Notes: generated by a model from the sequence alone, not told the origin. A DNA stretch of 8,921 nucleotides from Candidatus Latescibacterota bacterium (GCA_030621255.1 JAUXHZ010000028.1:1-8921), one strand, 5' to 3'; numbered from the stretch's first letter, positions 1-6,036 are shown. Made by a program: numbers and translations.

Positions 1-48
1 TTACAGATGGAAGTCAAACGCCTAAATGAAAAGATGATGAACAAATGA
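1..48 (+). CDS. C-terminal end of an unidentified upstream gene (partial)
   Basis: Frame 1 is open from the window edge and ends at TGA 46-48, giving a charged tail of about 15 residues (LQMEVKRLNEKMMNK). The stop overlaps the ATG at 45-47 of the next reading frame in the classic ATGA arrangement used for translational coupling. The fragment is too short to identify; its helical, charged character would suit the end of a coiled coil. That it is a real gene end is inferred from the overlap alone. Confidence 0.45.
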   Translation, partial: LQMEVKRLNEKMMNK

Positions 49-218
49 ATAATGGTATCGGTATTATAATATTTATCGCAGTATGGTTTGTTCTTATGAG
101 GTTTTTGCTGCCGCGCGCGGGAATTCCCACCTGAATGAGCGGAACTTGTGACGCCGGGGACCGGCAAAAACCTGATAAAGAAAAAGAAATTACTAACCGG
201 GAAATTGAGAAGAGGTAA
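45..218 (+). CDS. Candidate single-pass membrane selenoprotein (in-frame TGA read as Sec)
   Basis: From ATG 45 the frame codes for 29 residues, reaches TGA at 132-134, then stays open for 27 more codons to TAA 216-218, giving 57 residues with Sec at position 30. Residues 4-22 are a hydrophobic membrane segment. They are followed by LPRAGIPT, then Sec-Met-Ser-Gly-Thr-Cys (U30, C35), then a charged tail rich in Lys and Glu. Arg19 and Arg24 after the segment suggest the Sec/Cys motif faces the cytoplasm. The frame overlaps the upstream stop by ATGA and ends 3 nt before fmdB, so it fills the operon gap exactly only if the TGA is read through. A hairpin with SECIS-like geometry follows the TGA (153-165). 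I do not recognise a named family. The pairing of U and C is typical of thiol/selenol redox motifs, so a redox or metal-related role is inference. The alternative is two tiny separate ORFs (45-134 and 135-218). No strong Shine-Dalgarno site is seen, as expected for coupled translation. Confidence 0.7.
153..165 (+). promoter_or_regulatory. Candidate bacterial SECIS hairpin
   Basis: GCCGG (153-157) pairs perfectly with CCGGC (161-165) around a three-base loop GGA (158-160). The loop starts 23 nt after the TGA at 132-134. Known bacterial SECIS elements lie in the coding region just after the UGA, with a short apical loop carrying an early G, roughly 16-37 nt from the UGA. This hairpin meets those general rules. 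The element has no clear bulged U of the E. coli fdhF type, so the match is to the loose consensus only. Confidence 0.55.
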
Positions 219-221
219 ACA

Positions 222-407
222 ATGCCTATCTACGAATTTGTCTGCAAAAAATGCGGAAATGAATTTGAGGAACTCGTAAGATCGAGTGATTCAAAAGTCA
301 AATGCCCGCGCTGTAATTCAACCAGAGTAGAAAAATGTTTTTCCCTTTTCAGCTCATCGGGAGAGATATGTTCTCCAACCCCTGGAAGCTCCTTTGGGGG
401 TGGATGA
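222..407 (+). CDS. FmdB-family zinc-ribbon protein
   Basis: This 61-residue protein starts MPIYEF, the hallmark opening of the FmdB regulatory-protein family. It carries a zinc ribbon made of C8-x2-C11 and C28-x2-C31, with the usual F-E-E-L segment between. The C-terminal part is a Ser/Gly-rich tail with extra Cys39 and Cys50, ending in SSFGGG, as is common in this family. Function is poorly defined: founder members were linked to regulation of formamide or amide use, but most members are simply small zinc-ribbon proteins. The ATG at 222 has a good ribosome site (GAAGAGG, 209-215), and the gene follows the candidate selenoprotein by 3 nt, so the two form an operon. The stop is TGA 405-407, followed after three codons by TGA TAA. 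A hairpin at 423-441 raises the weaker possibility that the first TGA is also read as Sec. Confidence 0.85.
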   Translation: MPIYEFVCKKCGNEFEELVRSSDSKVKCPRCNSTRVEKCFSLFSSSGEICSPTPGSSFGGG

Positions 408-422
408 TCCGCTATATGATAA

Positions 423-441
423 AAACGGCAGTTTGCCGTTT
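423..441. terminator. Perfect 8-bp hairpin after fmdB: weak terminator or SECIS-like element
   Basis: AAACGGCA (423-430) and TGCCGTTT (434-441) form a perfect stem around loop GTT. It lies 15 nt after the fmdB stop, where a terminator is expected, but there is no proper U tract on either strand (the + strand continues CAGTAAAAAG). Its loop starts with G, 23 nt after the fmdB TGA, so it also fits loose SECIS geometry. A terminator role is the simpler reading. Confidence 0.45.
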
Positions 442-468
442 CAGTAAAAAGACCGCCCTGAAACTAAC

Positions 469-502
469 AGCCCGAAAGGAAAATTGGCAATCCTTCCGGG
501 CT
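469..502 (-). terminator. Probable terminator of the gltX-tRNA transcript
   Basis: Bases 469-480 and 491-502 form a 12-bp stem around a 10-nt loop, 8 nt beyond the CCA end of tRNA-Glu. On the minus-strand RNA all 12 positions pair, one as G-U. On the plus strand the same position is an A-C mismatch. That strand bias says the hairpin works for the minus-strand tRNA transcript. The downstream minus-strand sequence (GTTAGTTTCA) is only moderately U-rich. Confidence 0.6.
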
Positions 503-509
503 TTCATCA

Positions 510-584
510 TGGTAGCCCCTAGGGGAGTTGAACCCCTGATTCATGGCTGAGAACCATGCGTCCTGACCACTAGACTAAGGGGCC
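510..584 (-). tRNA. tRNA-Glu (anticodon CTC)
   Basis: The reverse complement folds as a full cloverleaf: acceptor GGCCCCT/AGGGGCT, D arm GTCT/GGAC, anticodon stem CATGG/CCATG with loop TTCTCAG, and T arm AGGGG/CCCCT with loop TTCAACT. Anticodon CTC (plus-strand 549-551) reads GAG, glutamate. The discriminator is A, and CCA is encoded (510-512). The first acceptor pair is G1-U72 rather than the G-C usual in tRNA-Glu. It is the last gene of the gltX transcript, 11 nt after tRNA-Gln. Confidence 0.95.
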
Positions 585-595
585 AATAAACAAAA

Positions 596-669
596 TGGTT
601 GGAGAGGGAGGATTCGAACCTCCATCGGCTGATCCAGAGTCAGCTGTCCTGCCATTAGACGACTCTCCA
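596..669 (-). tRNA. tRNA-Gln (anticodon CTG)
   Basis: The reverse complement gives a complete cloverleaf: acceptor TGGAGAG/CTCTCCA, D arm GTCT/GGAC, anticodon stem GCTGA/TCAGC with loop CTCTGGA, and T arm GGAGG/CCTCC with loop TTCGAAT. Anticodon CTG (plus-strand 635-637) reads CAG, glutamine. The U1-A72 first pair is typical of bacterial tRNA-Gln and is one feature that GatCAB uses to recognise mis-charged Glu-tRNA-Gln. CCA is encoded at 596-598. It lies 55 nt after the gltX stop on the same strand, before tRNA-Glu, and is probably cut out of the gltX mRNA. Confidence 0.95.
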
Positions 670-724
670 TTAACATAGGGGAAATTACAAGATTTGCGGT
701 AGAAAAGCAATACCATTTATGGAA

Positions 725-2290
725 TTATATAACGGAATAAAGCTTGGCGGCTTTTCTAAGTCTCTCTACAGTCTTATCTTTACCCAAAAGTACAACAACC
801 CAGAAAATGTCGGGAGATACTATTTTCCCGGTCAGAGCCACCCTGCACGGATGGATAAGCTCCCCCGCTGCTATTTTAAGATCAAACGCCAGATCTCTGA
901 GTACTTTTTCCGCCGATTTACGATCAAAATATTTTAGTTTTTCGTATTCATCGGCCAATTTGTTCATACGGTTTGGAATTTCACTTCTTAAGAGATGCAT
1001 CCTTACAGCTTCCTCGTCCACCTTGTAATCATCGGTATAGAAATAGCCGATTATAGCTGGAATATTTTTCAGTAACTTAAGCCGGTTACCGAGAACAATA
1101 ATAATCGTAGCCAAACGCTCTATTTCTTTATCACTCATCTTATAATTATGGCTTTTTTCTTCTTTCATTTCTTCTCTGCCGGGTACTATTTTAAGATCAA
1201 CCGGTTTTGTGATATCCACATCAAATTCGGGCGGCAGCAGCCCTTCCTCATCAAGCACATCCTGGACCAAGGAAATTTTACCTGCAAGAGAAACCTCTTT
1301 CAGATGCTCTGAATTAATCCATTCCATCTTGCTGTTATCAAATATTGCAGGGTTCTTTGAAACTTTCTTAAGAGAAAATTTATCAATAAGCGCTTTACGG
1401 GTAAATAGTTCTTTTTTTCCGTCAAGCGACCAACCGAGAAGCGCCAGGTAATTCAATAATCCCTCAGGGAGATAATGCCGATTCCTGTAGTAAGCTATCG
1501 ATGTCGCGCCGTGCCGCTTGCTCAACCTGGAATGATCACTTCCGAGAATCATCGGAAGGTGAGCAAATTTCGGCAAATTATACCCCAACGCGCGATAGAG
1601 ATGCACCTGCCTGGGTGTATTTGAAAGGTGATCGTCCCCTCTTATAATGTGTGAAATTTTCATGTGGGCATCATCTACAACAACGGCAAAATTATAGGTC
1701 GGCCTTCCATCCGATTTTATCAACACAAAATCATCCAGATTCCCGTTTTCAAAACTGAACTCTCCACGAACAATATCTCTGAAAAATACACTGCCTTCAA
1801 TAGGCATTTTAAAACGGAAAACATGCGGAATCCCCTTTGAAAGCCTTTCTGCAACCTCAACCTCTGAAAGTCCCCGGCACCTGCCGTCATATTTAGGAGG
1901 TAACTTCTTTTCCTCCATCTCAAATCTCATCGTTTCGAGTCTCTCCGGCGTACAGAAACAATAATAAGCCTTCCCTTTATCGATGAGTTTTTGGGCTTCA
2001 TTATTGTATAGCACTCTTCTTCTCGACTGCGTATAGGGCCCAAAATCACCACCGCGTAAGGGCCCTTCATCCCAGTTGAGACCCAGCCATTCCATCGATT
2101 CAATTATTCCTTTATAGGATTCAGCAGTTGATCTCTTGGCATCGGTATCTTCAATTCTGAGTATAAATTTGCCGCCTGTCTTTCGAGCATAGAGATAGTT
2201 GTAGAGCGCGGTTCTCGCGCCTCCTACGTGCAGATGCCCCGTGGGGCTTGGAGCAAACCTTACTCTTATATGATTTTCAGGGTTCGGCAT
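725..2290 (-). CDS. gltX: Glutamyl-tRNA synthetase
   Basis: This class I synthetase attaches glutamate to tRNA-Glu in the cytoplasm and, in many bacteria without GlnRS, also to tRNA-Gln for later amidation by GatCAB. The chosen start, ATG 2288-2290, gives 521 residues beginning MPNPENHIRVRF. It lies 4 nt after the stop of the upstream lipoprotein gene, behind GGAAGATG. A longer frame from 2335 would overlap that gene and adds no family sequence. Visible motifs are the HIGH box as HLHVG (residues 19-23), the KMSKS box as LSKRHG (256-261), and the zinc site C-x-C (111, 113) with Y134 and C138, as in E. coli GluRS. The C-terminal half is the helical anticodon-binding domain. It looks slightly longer than usual, with a charged stretch (KEEKSHNYKMSDKE) that may be an insertion. 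The gene is followed by tRNA-Gln and tRNA-Glu. Whether it is discriminating cannot be read from sequence alone. Confidence 0.97.
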   Translation of the reverse strand: MPNPENHIRVRFAPSPTGHLHVGGARTALYNYLYARKTGGKFILRIEDTDAKRSTAESYKGIIESMEWLGLNWDEGPLRGGDFGPYTQSRRRVLYNNEAQKLIDKGKAYYCFCTPERLETMRFEMEEKKLPPKYDGRCRGLSEVEVAERLSKGIPHVFRFKMPIEGSVFFRDIVRGEFSFENGNLDDFVLIKSDGRPTYNFAVVVDDAHMKISHIIRGDDHLSNTPRQVHLYRALGYNLPKFAHLPMILGSDHSRLSKRHGATSIAYYRNRHYLPEGLLNYLALLGWSLDGKKELFTRKALIDKFSLKKVSKNPAIFDNSKMEWINSEHLKEVSLAGKISLVQDVLDEEGLLPPEFDVDITKPVDLKIVPGREEMKEEKSHNYKMSDKEIERLATIIIVLGNRLKLLKNIPAIIGYFYTDDYKVDEEAVRMHLLRSEIPNRMNKLADEYEKLKYFDRKSAEKVLRDLAFDLKIAAGELIHPCRVALTGKIVSPDIFWVVVLLGKDKTVERLRKAAKLYSVI

Positions 2291-2294
2291 AGTT

Positions 2295-3206
2295 CTACAT
2301 CTTCCAACTGGCTTCAGGTACAGCCTGATAATCACTTATTTTTTTTATCAGAGTTTTATAATCGATGCCAAAAACCTCAATTGCCCCCTCATCCAACGAG
2401 CTGCCCTCTCCCAATTTTTCCGTGAAAATCAGAATTTCTTCAATCGAAAATAAATCAAGGAGATTCTCAAACATCTGATAAGCTATATAGAATGAAACTC
2501 TGGTAAGCGCCATTTCCTGAGCAATTTCAAGATAACTATTCAATTCATCTACTGTGGGCTTAAAATCAATGTAGTCTTCTCTGAACTGAGCCGCCTGCTC
2601 TTTAAGCACAGCACCCTCACGTGCGAAATAAGACGCTGTTGATTCTCTAAGCCAGCGCGGGATTTTGTCACCGGATTTTTCCCGGAGCGCCATCTGCGCA
2701 ATTTTCTGAATAAACGCTATTTGGGCAATCGTCTGTCCCGATACCCTGTCCCCTCTTTTCAACATTATCTGGTAGGGCTCAAAATAGATTGTATCACCTC
2801 TGACAACACCGTAATACCACCATTCCTTTCTGGTGAGAAATTTGTGTTCATCCATATCCTTTGCTCCAATACAGACAATCTTACCCTGAGCTGGACGCCC
2901 TATCTTTTCCTCAATCAGATTGTAACTGTCAAAGGCAATACTAAACATTTTCCCGGATATAAAATCATATATCTGGCTGGCAGGATAATGAAGCGAAATG
3001 TCCTTGTTAGCTATAACCCCGCCCTTTATCGGATGATATTCATCAAGAACAAGTTGGAAACGATCCTTTGGAGTAATAAGAGAATCGGGGACACGAAAAC
3101 TTTCTTCGCTCTTTTTCCCGGATTTGTCAGATTCCTTATCACATCCTGTTCCAATAATCATAATAATTGCTAACACTAAAATGGTTATCTTCCTTAACTG
3201 ATTCAT
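2295..3206 (-). CDS. Lipoprotein with a degenerate peptidase-MA-like domain
   Basis: This 303-residue protein has an N-terminal signal peptide (hydrophobic residues 7-18) followed by GTGC, making Cys22 the likely lipidated residue. The -3 position is Gly rather than the usual Leu, so the lipobox is imperfect. A charged linker leads into a domain that resembles the peptidase-MA-like gluzincins: the segment PRWLRESTASYFA (183-195) matches their P-x-W-L-x-E-G-x-A-x-Y motif. The region around 236-293 (SFYIAYQMF..., FGIDYKTLIKKISDY) matches the helical C-terminal part of the family. The zinc-binding HExxH expected about 15-20 residues before PRWL is absent; the place reads IQKIAQMAL. It is therefore probably a non-catalytic surface or periplasmic protein. 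It starts at ATG 3206 with a strong AAGGGGGAAAG ribosome site and runs 4 nt into gltX, so the two are cotranscribed. Family assignment is from pattern memory; function unknown. Confidence 0.8.
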   Translation of the reverse strand: MNQLRKITILVLAIIMIIGTGCDKESDKSGKKSEESFRVPDSLITPKDRFQLVLDEYHPIKGGVIANKDISLHYPASQIYDFISGKMFSIAFDSYNLIEEKIGRPAQGKIVCIGAKDMDEHKFLTRKEWWYYGVVRGDTIYFEPYQIMLKRGDRVSGQTIAQIAFIQKIAQMALREKSGDKIPRWLRESTASYFAREGAVLKEQAAQFREDYIDFKPTVDELNSYLEIAQEMALTRVSFYIAYQMFENLLDLFSIEEILIFTEKLGEGSSLDEGAIEVFGIDYKTLIKKISDYQAVPEASWKM

Positions 3207-3266
3207 TCTTTCCCCCTTTGCTTATTCCTCATTGCCAGACTCACATTAAGATCTGTGACCTTTTTT

Positions 3267-3284
3267 ATGCTATACATATAGCAT
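3267..3284. repeat. Short perfect dyad between the KARI and lipoprotein genes
   Basis: ATGCTAT (3267-3273) and ATAGCAT (3278-3284) form a 7-bp inverted repeat around ACAT, starting 2 nt after the reductoisomerase stop on the minus strand. On the minus strand the hairpin is followed by AAAAAAGG rather than a U run, so it is not a standard intrinsic terminator for that gene. It could be an operator, an mRNA 3'-end hairpin, or chance. Confidence 0.35.
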
Positions 3285-3286
3285 CT

Positions 3287-4270
3287 TTATTTGTTCCCCG
3301 GAAATAATTTTCTTATCCTGTTGCCAACTTTTTCGATTAATAACTCATTTTCTTTCTCACAAAGTTTTTCAAGGAAATTATCTTTGCCGGAAGATTTCTT
3401 CAACCAGTCCCGGGCAAACTCTCCACTATCAATAAATTCAAAAAGTTTCTCCATCTTGTTTCCCATTTCCTCATCAATTAGTGCCTCACCGTAACGCAAC
3501 CCCCCGTATGCCGCGGTCCCGCTGATAAGTTTTCTCATCTCCGAGAATCCGACACGGGAAAATATATCCACAATAATCTTTAATTCATGCATACACTCAA
3601 AATATGCGATTTCAGGGCTGAAGCCTTTCTTTACAAGCGTATCGAACGCGCTTTTGACAAGCGCTGTAACTCCTCCGCACAGAACAGCCTGCTCACCGAA
3701 AATATCGCTTATGGCTTCTTCTCTGAATGTTGTTTCAAACGCTCCTATCCGAAGACATCCGAGTCCATCGGCGATGGCCAGCGCCACCTCCATTCCATCC
3801 CCTGAGAGATCATTTTCCACACCTACAAGACACGGAAGCCCGCTTCCTTCAATATAGGATTCCCGAACTCTTTCACCCTGCCCCTTTGGAGCCACCAGCG
3901 TGAGCACATAATCATTGGTTTCTATCTCTCCAAACGCGACAGCAAACCCGTGAGCAAAACAGAGAACAGAACCCTTTTTAAGATTCCCCTTTATCTGATT
4001 TGTAAAAACATCTCTTTGTATTTCATCAGGTATGAGGAAAATAAGTATGTTGGCTTCTTTTGCTCCTTCTTCCGGTGTTACAACGCGAAATTGATCTTCA
4101 AAAGCCCTCTGCCAGCTTCTCCCTCCCATTCTAGCCGCGATAGTCGGATTCAGGCCGCTTTCTCTAAGATTTAGAGCCTGGGGGCGCCCCTGATTACCAT
4201 ATCCCAGAACAACGATATTCCTACCTTCGAGAACAGAACGGTCAACATCATCCGATGTATAGAACTTCAC
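3287..4270 (-). CDS. ilvC: Ketol-acid reductoisomerase, divergent class I (short) form
   Basis: The enzyme of valine, leucine and isoleucine synthesis converts acetolactate to dihydroxyisovalerate with Mg2+ and NAD(P)H. The 327-residue length and full-length similarity fit class I. The Rossmann motif is GYGNQGRPQALNL (23-35), against the common GSQGHAHALNL. Catalytic His107 (FAHGF) and Lys129 (VAPKG) are present. The metal ligands also appear complete: D189 and E193 in DIFGEQ, E225 and E229 in ECMHE, S250. Several otherwise conserved neighbours differ: VAPKGQG for VAPKGPG, FAVAFGEI for FNIHFGQI, and SGTAAYGG for S(N/D)TAEYGD. The start is GTG 4268-4270, supported by AGGGAG 6 nt upstream. It stands alone: no ilvBN or leu genes are beside it, and the next gene on the same strand is a lipoprotein 80 bp on. 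It could be a paralogue with altered substrate, though an active KARI is the simplest call. Confidence 0.9.
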   Translation of the reverse strand: MKFYTSDDVDRSVLEGRNIVVLGYGNQGRPQALNLRESGLNPTIAARMGGRSWQRAFEDQFRVVTPEEGAKEANILIFLIPDEIQRDVFTNQIKGNLKKGSVLCFAHGFAVAFGEIETNDYVLTLVAPKGQGERVRESYIEGSGLPCLVGVENDLSGDGMEVALAIADGLGCLRIGAFETTFREEAISDIFGEQAVLCGGVTALVKSAFDTLVKKGFSPEIAYFECMHELKIIVDIFSRVGFSEMRKLISGTAAYGGLRYGEALIDEEMGNKMEKLFEFIDSGEFARDWLKKSSGKDNFLEKLCEKENELLIEKVGNRIRKLFPGNK

Positions 4271-4435
4271 TTTTTTCTCCCTGCCTCTGACAATTGCCCT
4301 CCACTCAATTTCGCCAGCCTTAATCGCTAATATGTAATGAACAATTATTCAGGTTAAAATCGCACACACATAGCTTATCTATAACAAACCTTCACCATAG
4401 AGGAAAGAAAAAATATTTTTCCAATTTCTTTTCAC

Positions 4436-4463
4436 TTGACATTAGCTTATTTTACCTTACTAT
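4436..4463 (+). promoter_or_regulatory. Sigma-70-type promoter for tRNA-Met-tilS
   Basis: A perfect -35 box TTGACA (4436-4441) is followed after 16 bp by TACTAT (4458-4463), a 4/6 match to the -10 consensus. Transcription would start about 6 nt before the tRNA at 4476. The spacer is AT-rich. It sits in the 205-bp divergent gap with the reductoisomerase gene; no equally clear promoter was found there for the minus strand. Confidence 0.75.
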
Positions 4464-4475
4464 TTTTTATTGTTT

Positions 4476-4552
4476 GGCGGTGTAGCTCAGTTGGTTAGAG
4501 CAGAGGAATCATAATCCTCGTGTCCGGGGTTCAAGTCCCTGCACCGCCACCA
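4476..4552 (+). tRNA. tRNA with anticodon CAT, elongator tRNA-Met type
   Basis: A complete 77-nt cloverleaf: acceptor GGCGGTG/CACCGCC, D arm GCTC/GAGC, anticodon stem GAGGA/TCCTC with loop ATCATAA, T arm CGGGG/CCCTG with loop TTCAAGT, discriminator A and encoded CCA. Anticodon CAT is at 4510-4512. It is not the initiator: position 1-72 is a G-C pair and the anticodon stem lacks three stacked G-C pairs. Elongator Met is favoured over tRNA-Ile2 because positions 4-69 and 5-68 are G-C, whereas E. coli tRNA-Ile2 has C4-G69 and C5-G68, which TilS uses for recognition. Ile2 cannot be fully excluded, since the next gene is the enzyme that modifies it. Confidence 0.93.
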
Positions 4553-4594
4553 ATTATTTTACTGTATTTGTTGCCCTTTCCCGTCCAAGATCTT

Positions 4595-5974
4595 ATGAAT
4601 TGTATCCTTGAAGTTGAAAAATGGATTAAAAAAAAAGGATTGATCAAATCCGGAAGCCGTATAATCGCTGCCGTATCCGGGGGTCCGGATTCGATGGCTA
4701 TGTTGACAATTCTTCACAGTTTAACAGATAAACTGAATATTACACTGGGAGCGGCACATCTAAATCACGGGATTAGGCCTGAATCAAAAGAAGAACAAAC
4801 CCTGGTTGCAAAATATTGCGAAAAGCTTAATATCCCCCTTTTTACAGCTTCAAAGGATGTCCCCGCCGCGGCGGTAAGAAAGGGAAAAGGCCTTGAAGAA
4901 ACTGCGCGAATCCTTAGATATGAATTCCTCGAACAAAGCGCCGCAGAGTTTAAAGCCCCTTTCGTAGCTCTTGGGCACAATCTGGATGATCAAGTTGAAA
5001 CAATTCTGCATCATATTATCAGGGGCTCAGGGTTGCGGGGTTTAATGGGAATACCGATCCGGCGCGATATCTTTATAAGACCTGTTATTTGCTGTAAAGG
5101 TGATGATCTTGTACGGTTTCTTAAAACCCGCAAGATCAGATACGCGACAGATAAAAGCAATCTGGAGAATGGCTGCCTCCGCAACAGGATCAGAAACAAA
5201 CTGCTCCCAATGCTAAAAAGTGAGTTCAACCCCGCCATAGACAAAGCCCTCATCAGGCTCGGTGACAACATCTCTGAAGGGTGGGAAACAATAAGCTCAA
5301 GAATTGAGAATATCCTGGAAGAACACGGAGAAGATAATAGTGTTAATATTCCTTTAGACAAACTTGCCCGGCTAAGCGATTTTGAAATATATCTTCTAGT
5401 TGATACCGCCCTGAAAAGGCGCTTCGGAATATTTCAGGATATCGAGAAATGTCACTTCGACGCAGTAAAAATCCTCCTCCACACGGGACAACCGGGGAAA
5501 AGTATTAATTTTCCGCACGGAATAACAATATGGCTGGAACAAAGATCCCTGCGCCTTTTAAAATATTCACAGGATAATACCGATAGTCCACCTGAGGCAA
5601 CACTGCCGACAACAGGCATCTATAAACTTCCCTCATGGAATTTATCGGTGAAAATCGAGCAGCTGCCCTATATTGAAGATTTGCCTCTTTTCTCCTCCGA
5701 AGATGAAGTATATCTGGCCTCAATTGCTTTTCCCGTTAAAATCAGAGGGAGAAAATCAGGTGACAGGATAAGACCCTTCGGTATGAAAGGGAACAAAAAA
5801 TTAAGCGATATTATGATTGATAAAAAAATTCCTTTGCACAAACGGAATCAGATTCCGATTTTTGAAGACAAAAAGGGAATAATCTGGGTGCCTGGAGTCG
5901 CGACAGATGAAAAAACCAGAATAGCTAAAGAGGCAAAACAAATCACTCGAATAAAACTTATAAAACAGAATTAA
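4595..5974 (+). CDS. tilS: tRNA(Ile) lysidine synthetase
   Basis: TilS uses ATP and lysine to convert C34 of tRNA-Ile(CAU) to lysidine, switching its decoding from AUG to AUA and its charging from Met to Ile. The 459-residue product has the PP-loop ATPase motif SGGPDS (28-33), the H-L-N-H-G-I-R segment, the G-H-N-L-D-D-Q-V-E-T motif and an R-G-S-G-L-R-G-L segment, all typical of the N-terminal catalytic domain. A C-terminal TilS domain contains GDRIRPFGMKGNKKLSDIMI, and the family's usual W-V-P-G-V ending is present. The start at ATG 4595 is chosen because the frame open from GTG 4520 begins inside the tRNA. TTG codons at 4568 and 4571 are alternatives, and no clear Shine-Dalgarno site precedes ATG 4595. 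It lies 42 nt after the tRNA and is probably read from the same promoter. Confidence 0.96.
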   Translation: MNCILEVEKWIKKKGLIKSGSRIIAAVSGGPDSMAMLTILHSLTDKLNITLGAAHLNHGIRPESKEEQTLVAKYCEKLNIPLFTASKDVPAAAVRKGKGLEETARILRYEFLEQSAAEFKAPFVALGHNLDDQVETILHHIIRGSGLRGLMGIPIRRDIFIRPVICCKGDDLVRFLKTRKIRYATDKSNLENGCLRNRIRNKLLPMLKSEFNPAIDKALIRLGDNISEGWETISSRIENILEEHGEDNSVNIPLDKLARLSDFEIYLLVDTALKRRFGIFQDIEKCHFDAVKILLHTGQPGKSINFPHGITIWLEQRSLRLLKYSQDNTDSPPEATLPTTGIYKLPSWNLSVKIEQLPYIEDLPLFSSEDEVYLASIAFPVKIRGRKSGDRIRPFGMKGNKKLSDIMIDKKIPLHKRNQIPIFEDKKGIIWVPGVATDEKTRIAKEAKQITRIKLIKQN

Positions 5975-6036
5975 TACTCAATCCTCCGTTAATAGAAGAA
6001 TATTTGCCCTAATTTCCTCCGAAAGAAAAAAGTTCT

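Noticed and set aside
335..550. 71-residue ORF on the + strand
   Set aside because: It overlaps fmdB in another frame, runs through both hairpins and ends inside tRNA-Glu read in antisense; no family features.
2291..2335. Extended N-terminus of gltX from 2335
   Set aside because: It overlaps the end of the lipoprotein gene, and its 15 residues precede the usual GluRS start, which lies at MPNPENHIRVRF.
2721..3173. 150-residue + strand ORF
   Set aside because: It is antisense to the lipoprotein gene, which has a ribosome site, signal peptide and recognisable domain; the ORF looks like a frame shadow.
3261..3284. Intrinsic terminator after the reductoisomerase gene
   Set aside because: The dyad is followed by an A run, not a U run, on the transcribed minus strand; kept only as a dyad.
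4520..4594. Extended N-terminus of tilS from GTG 4520
   Set aside because: The extension begins inside the anticodon arm of the tRNA and encodes no family sequence; ATG 4595 matches the normal TilS start.
5011..5361. 116-residue minus-strand ORF
   Set aside because: It lies entirely inside tilS, whose motifs are clear, and has no recognisable content.
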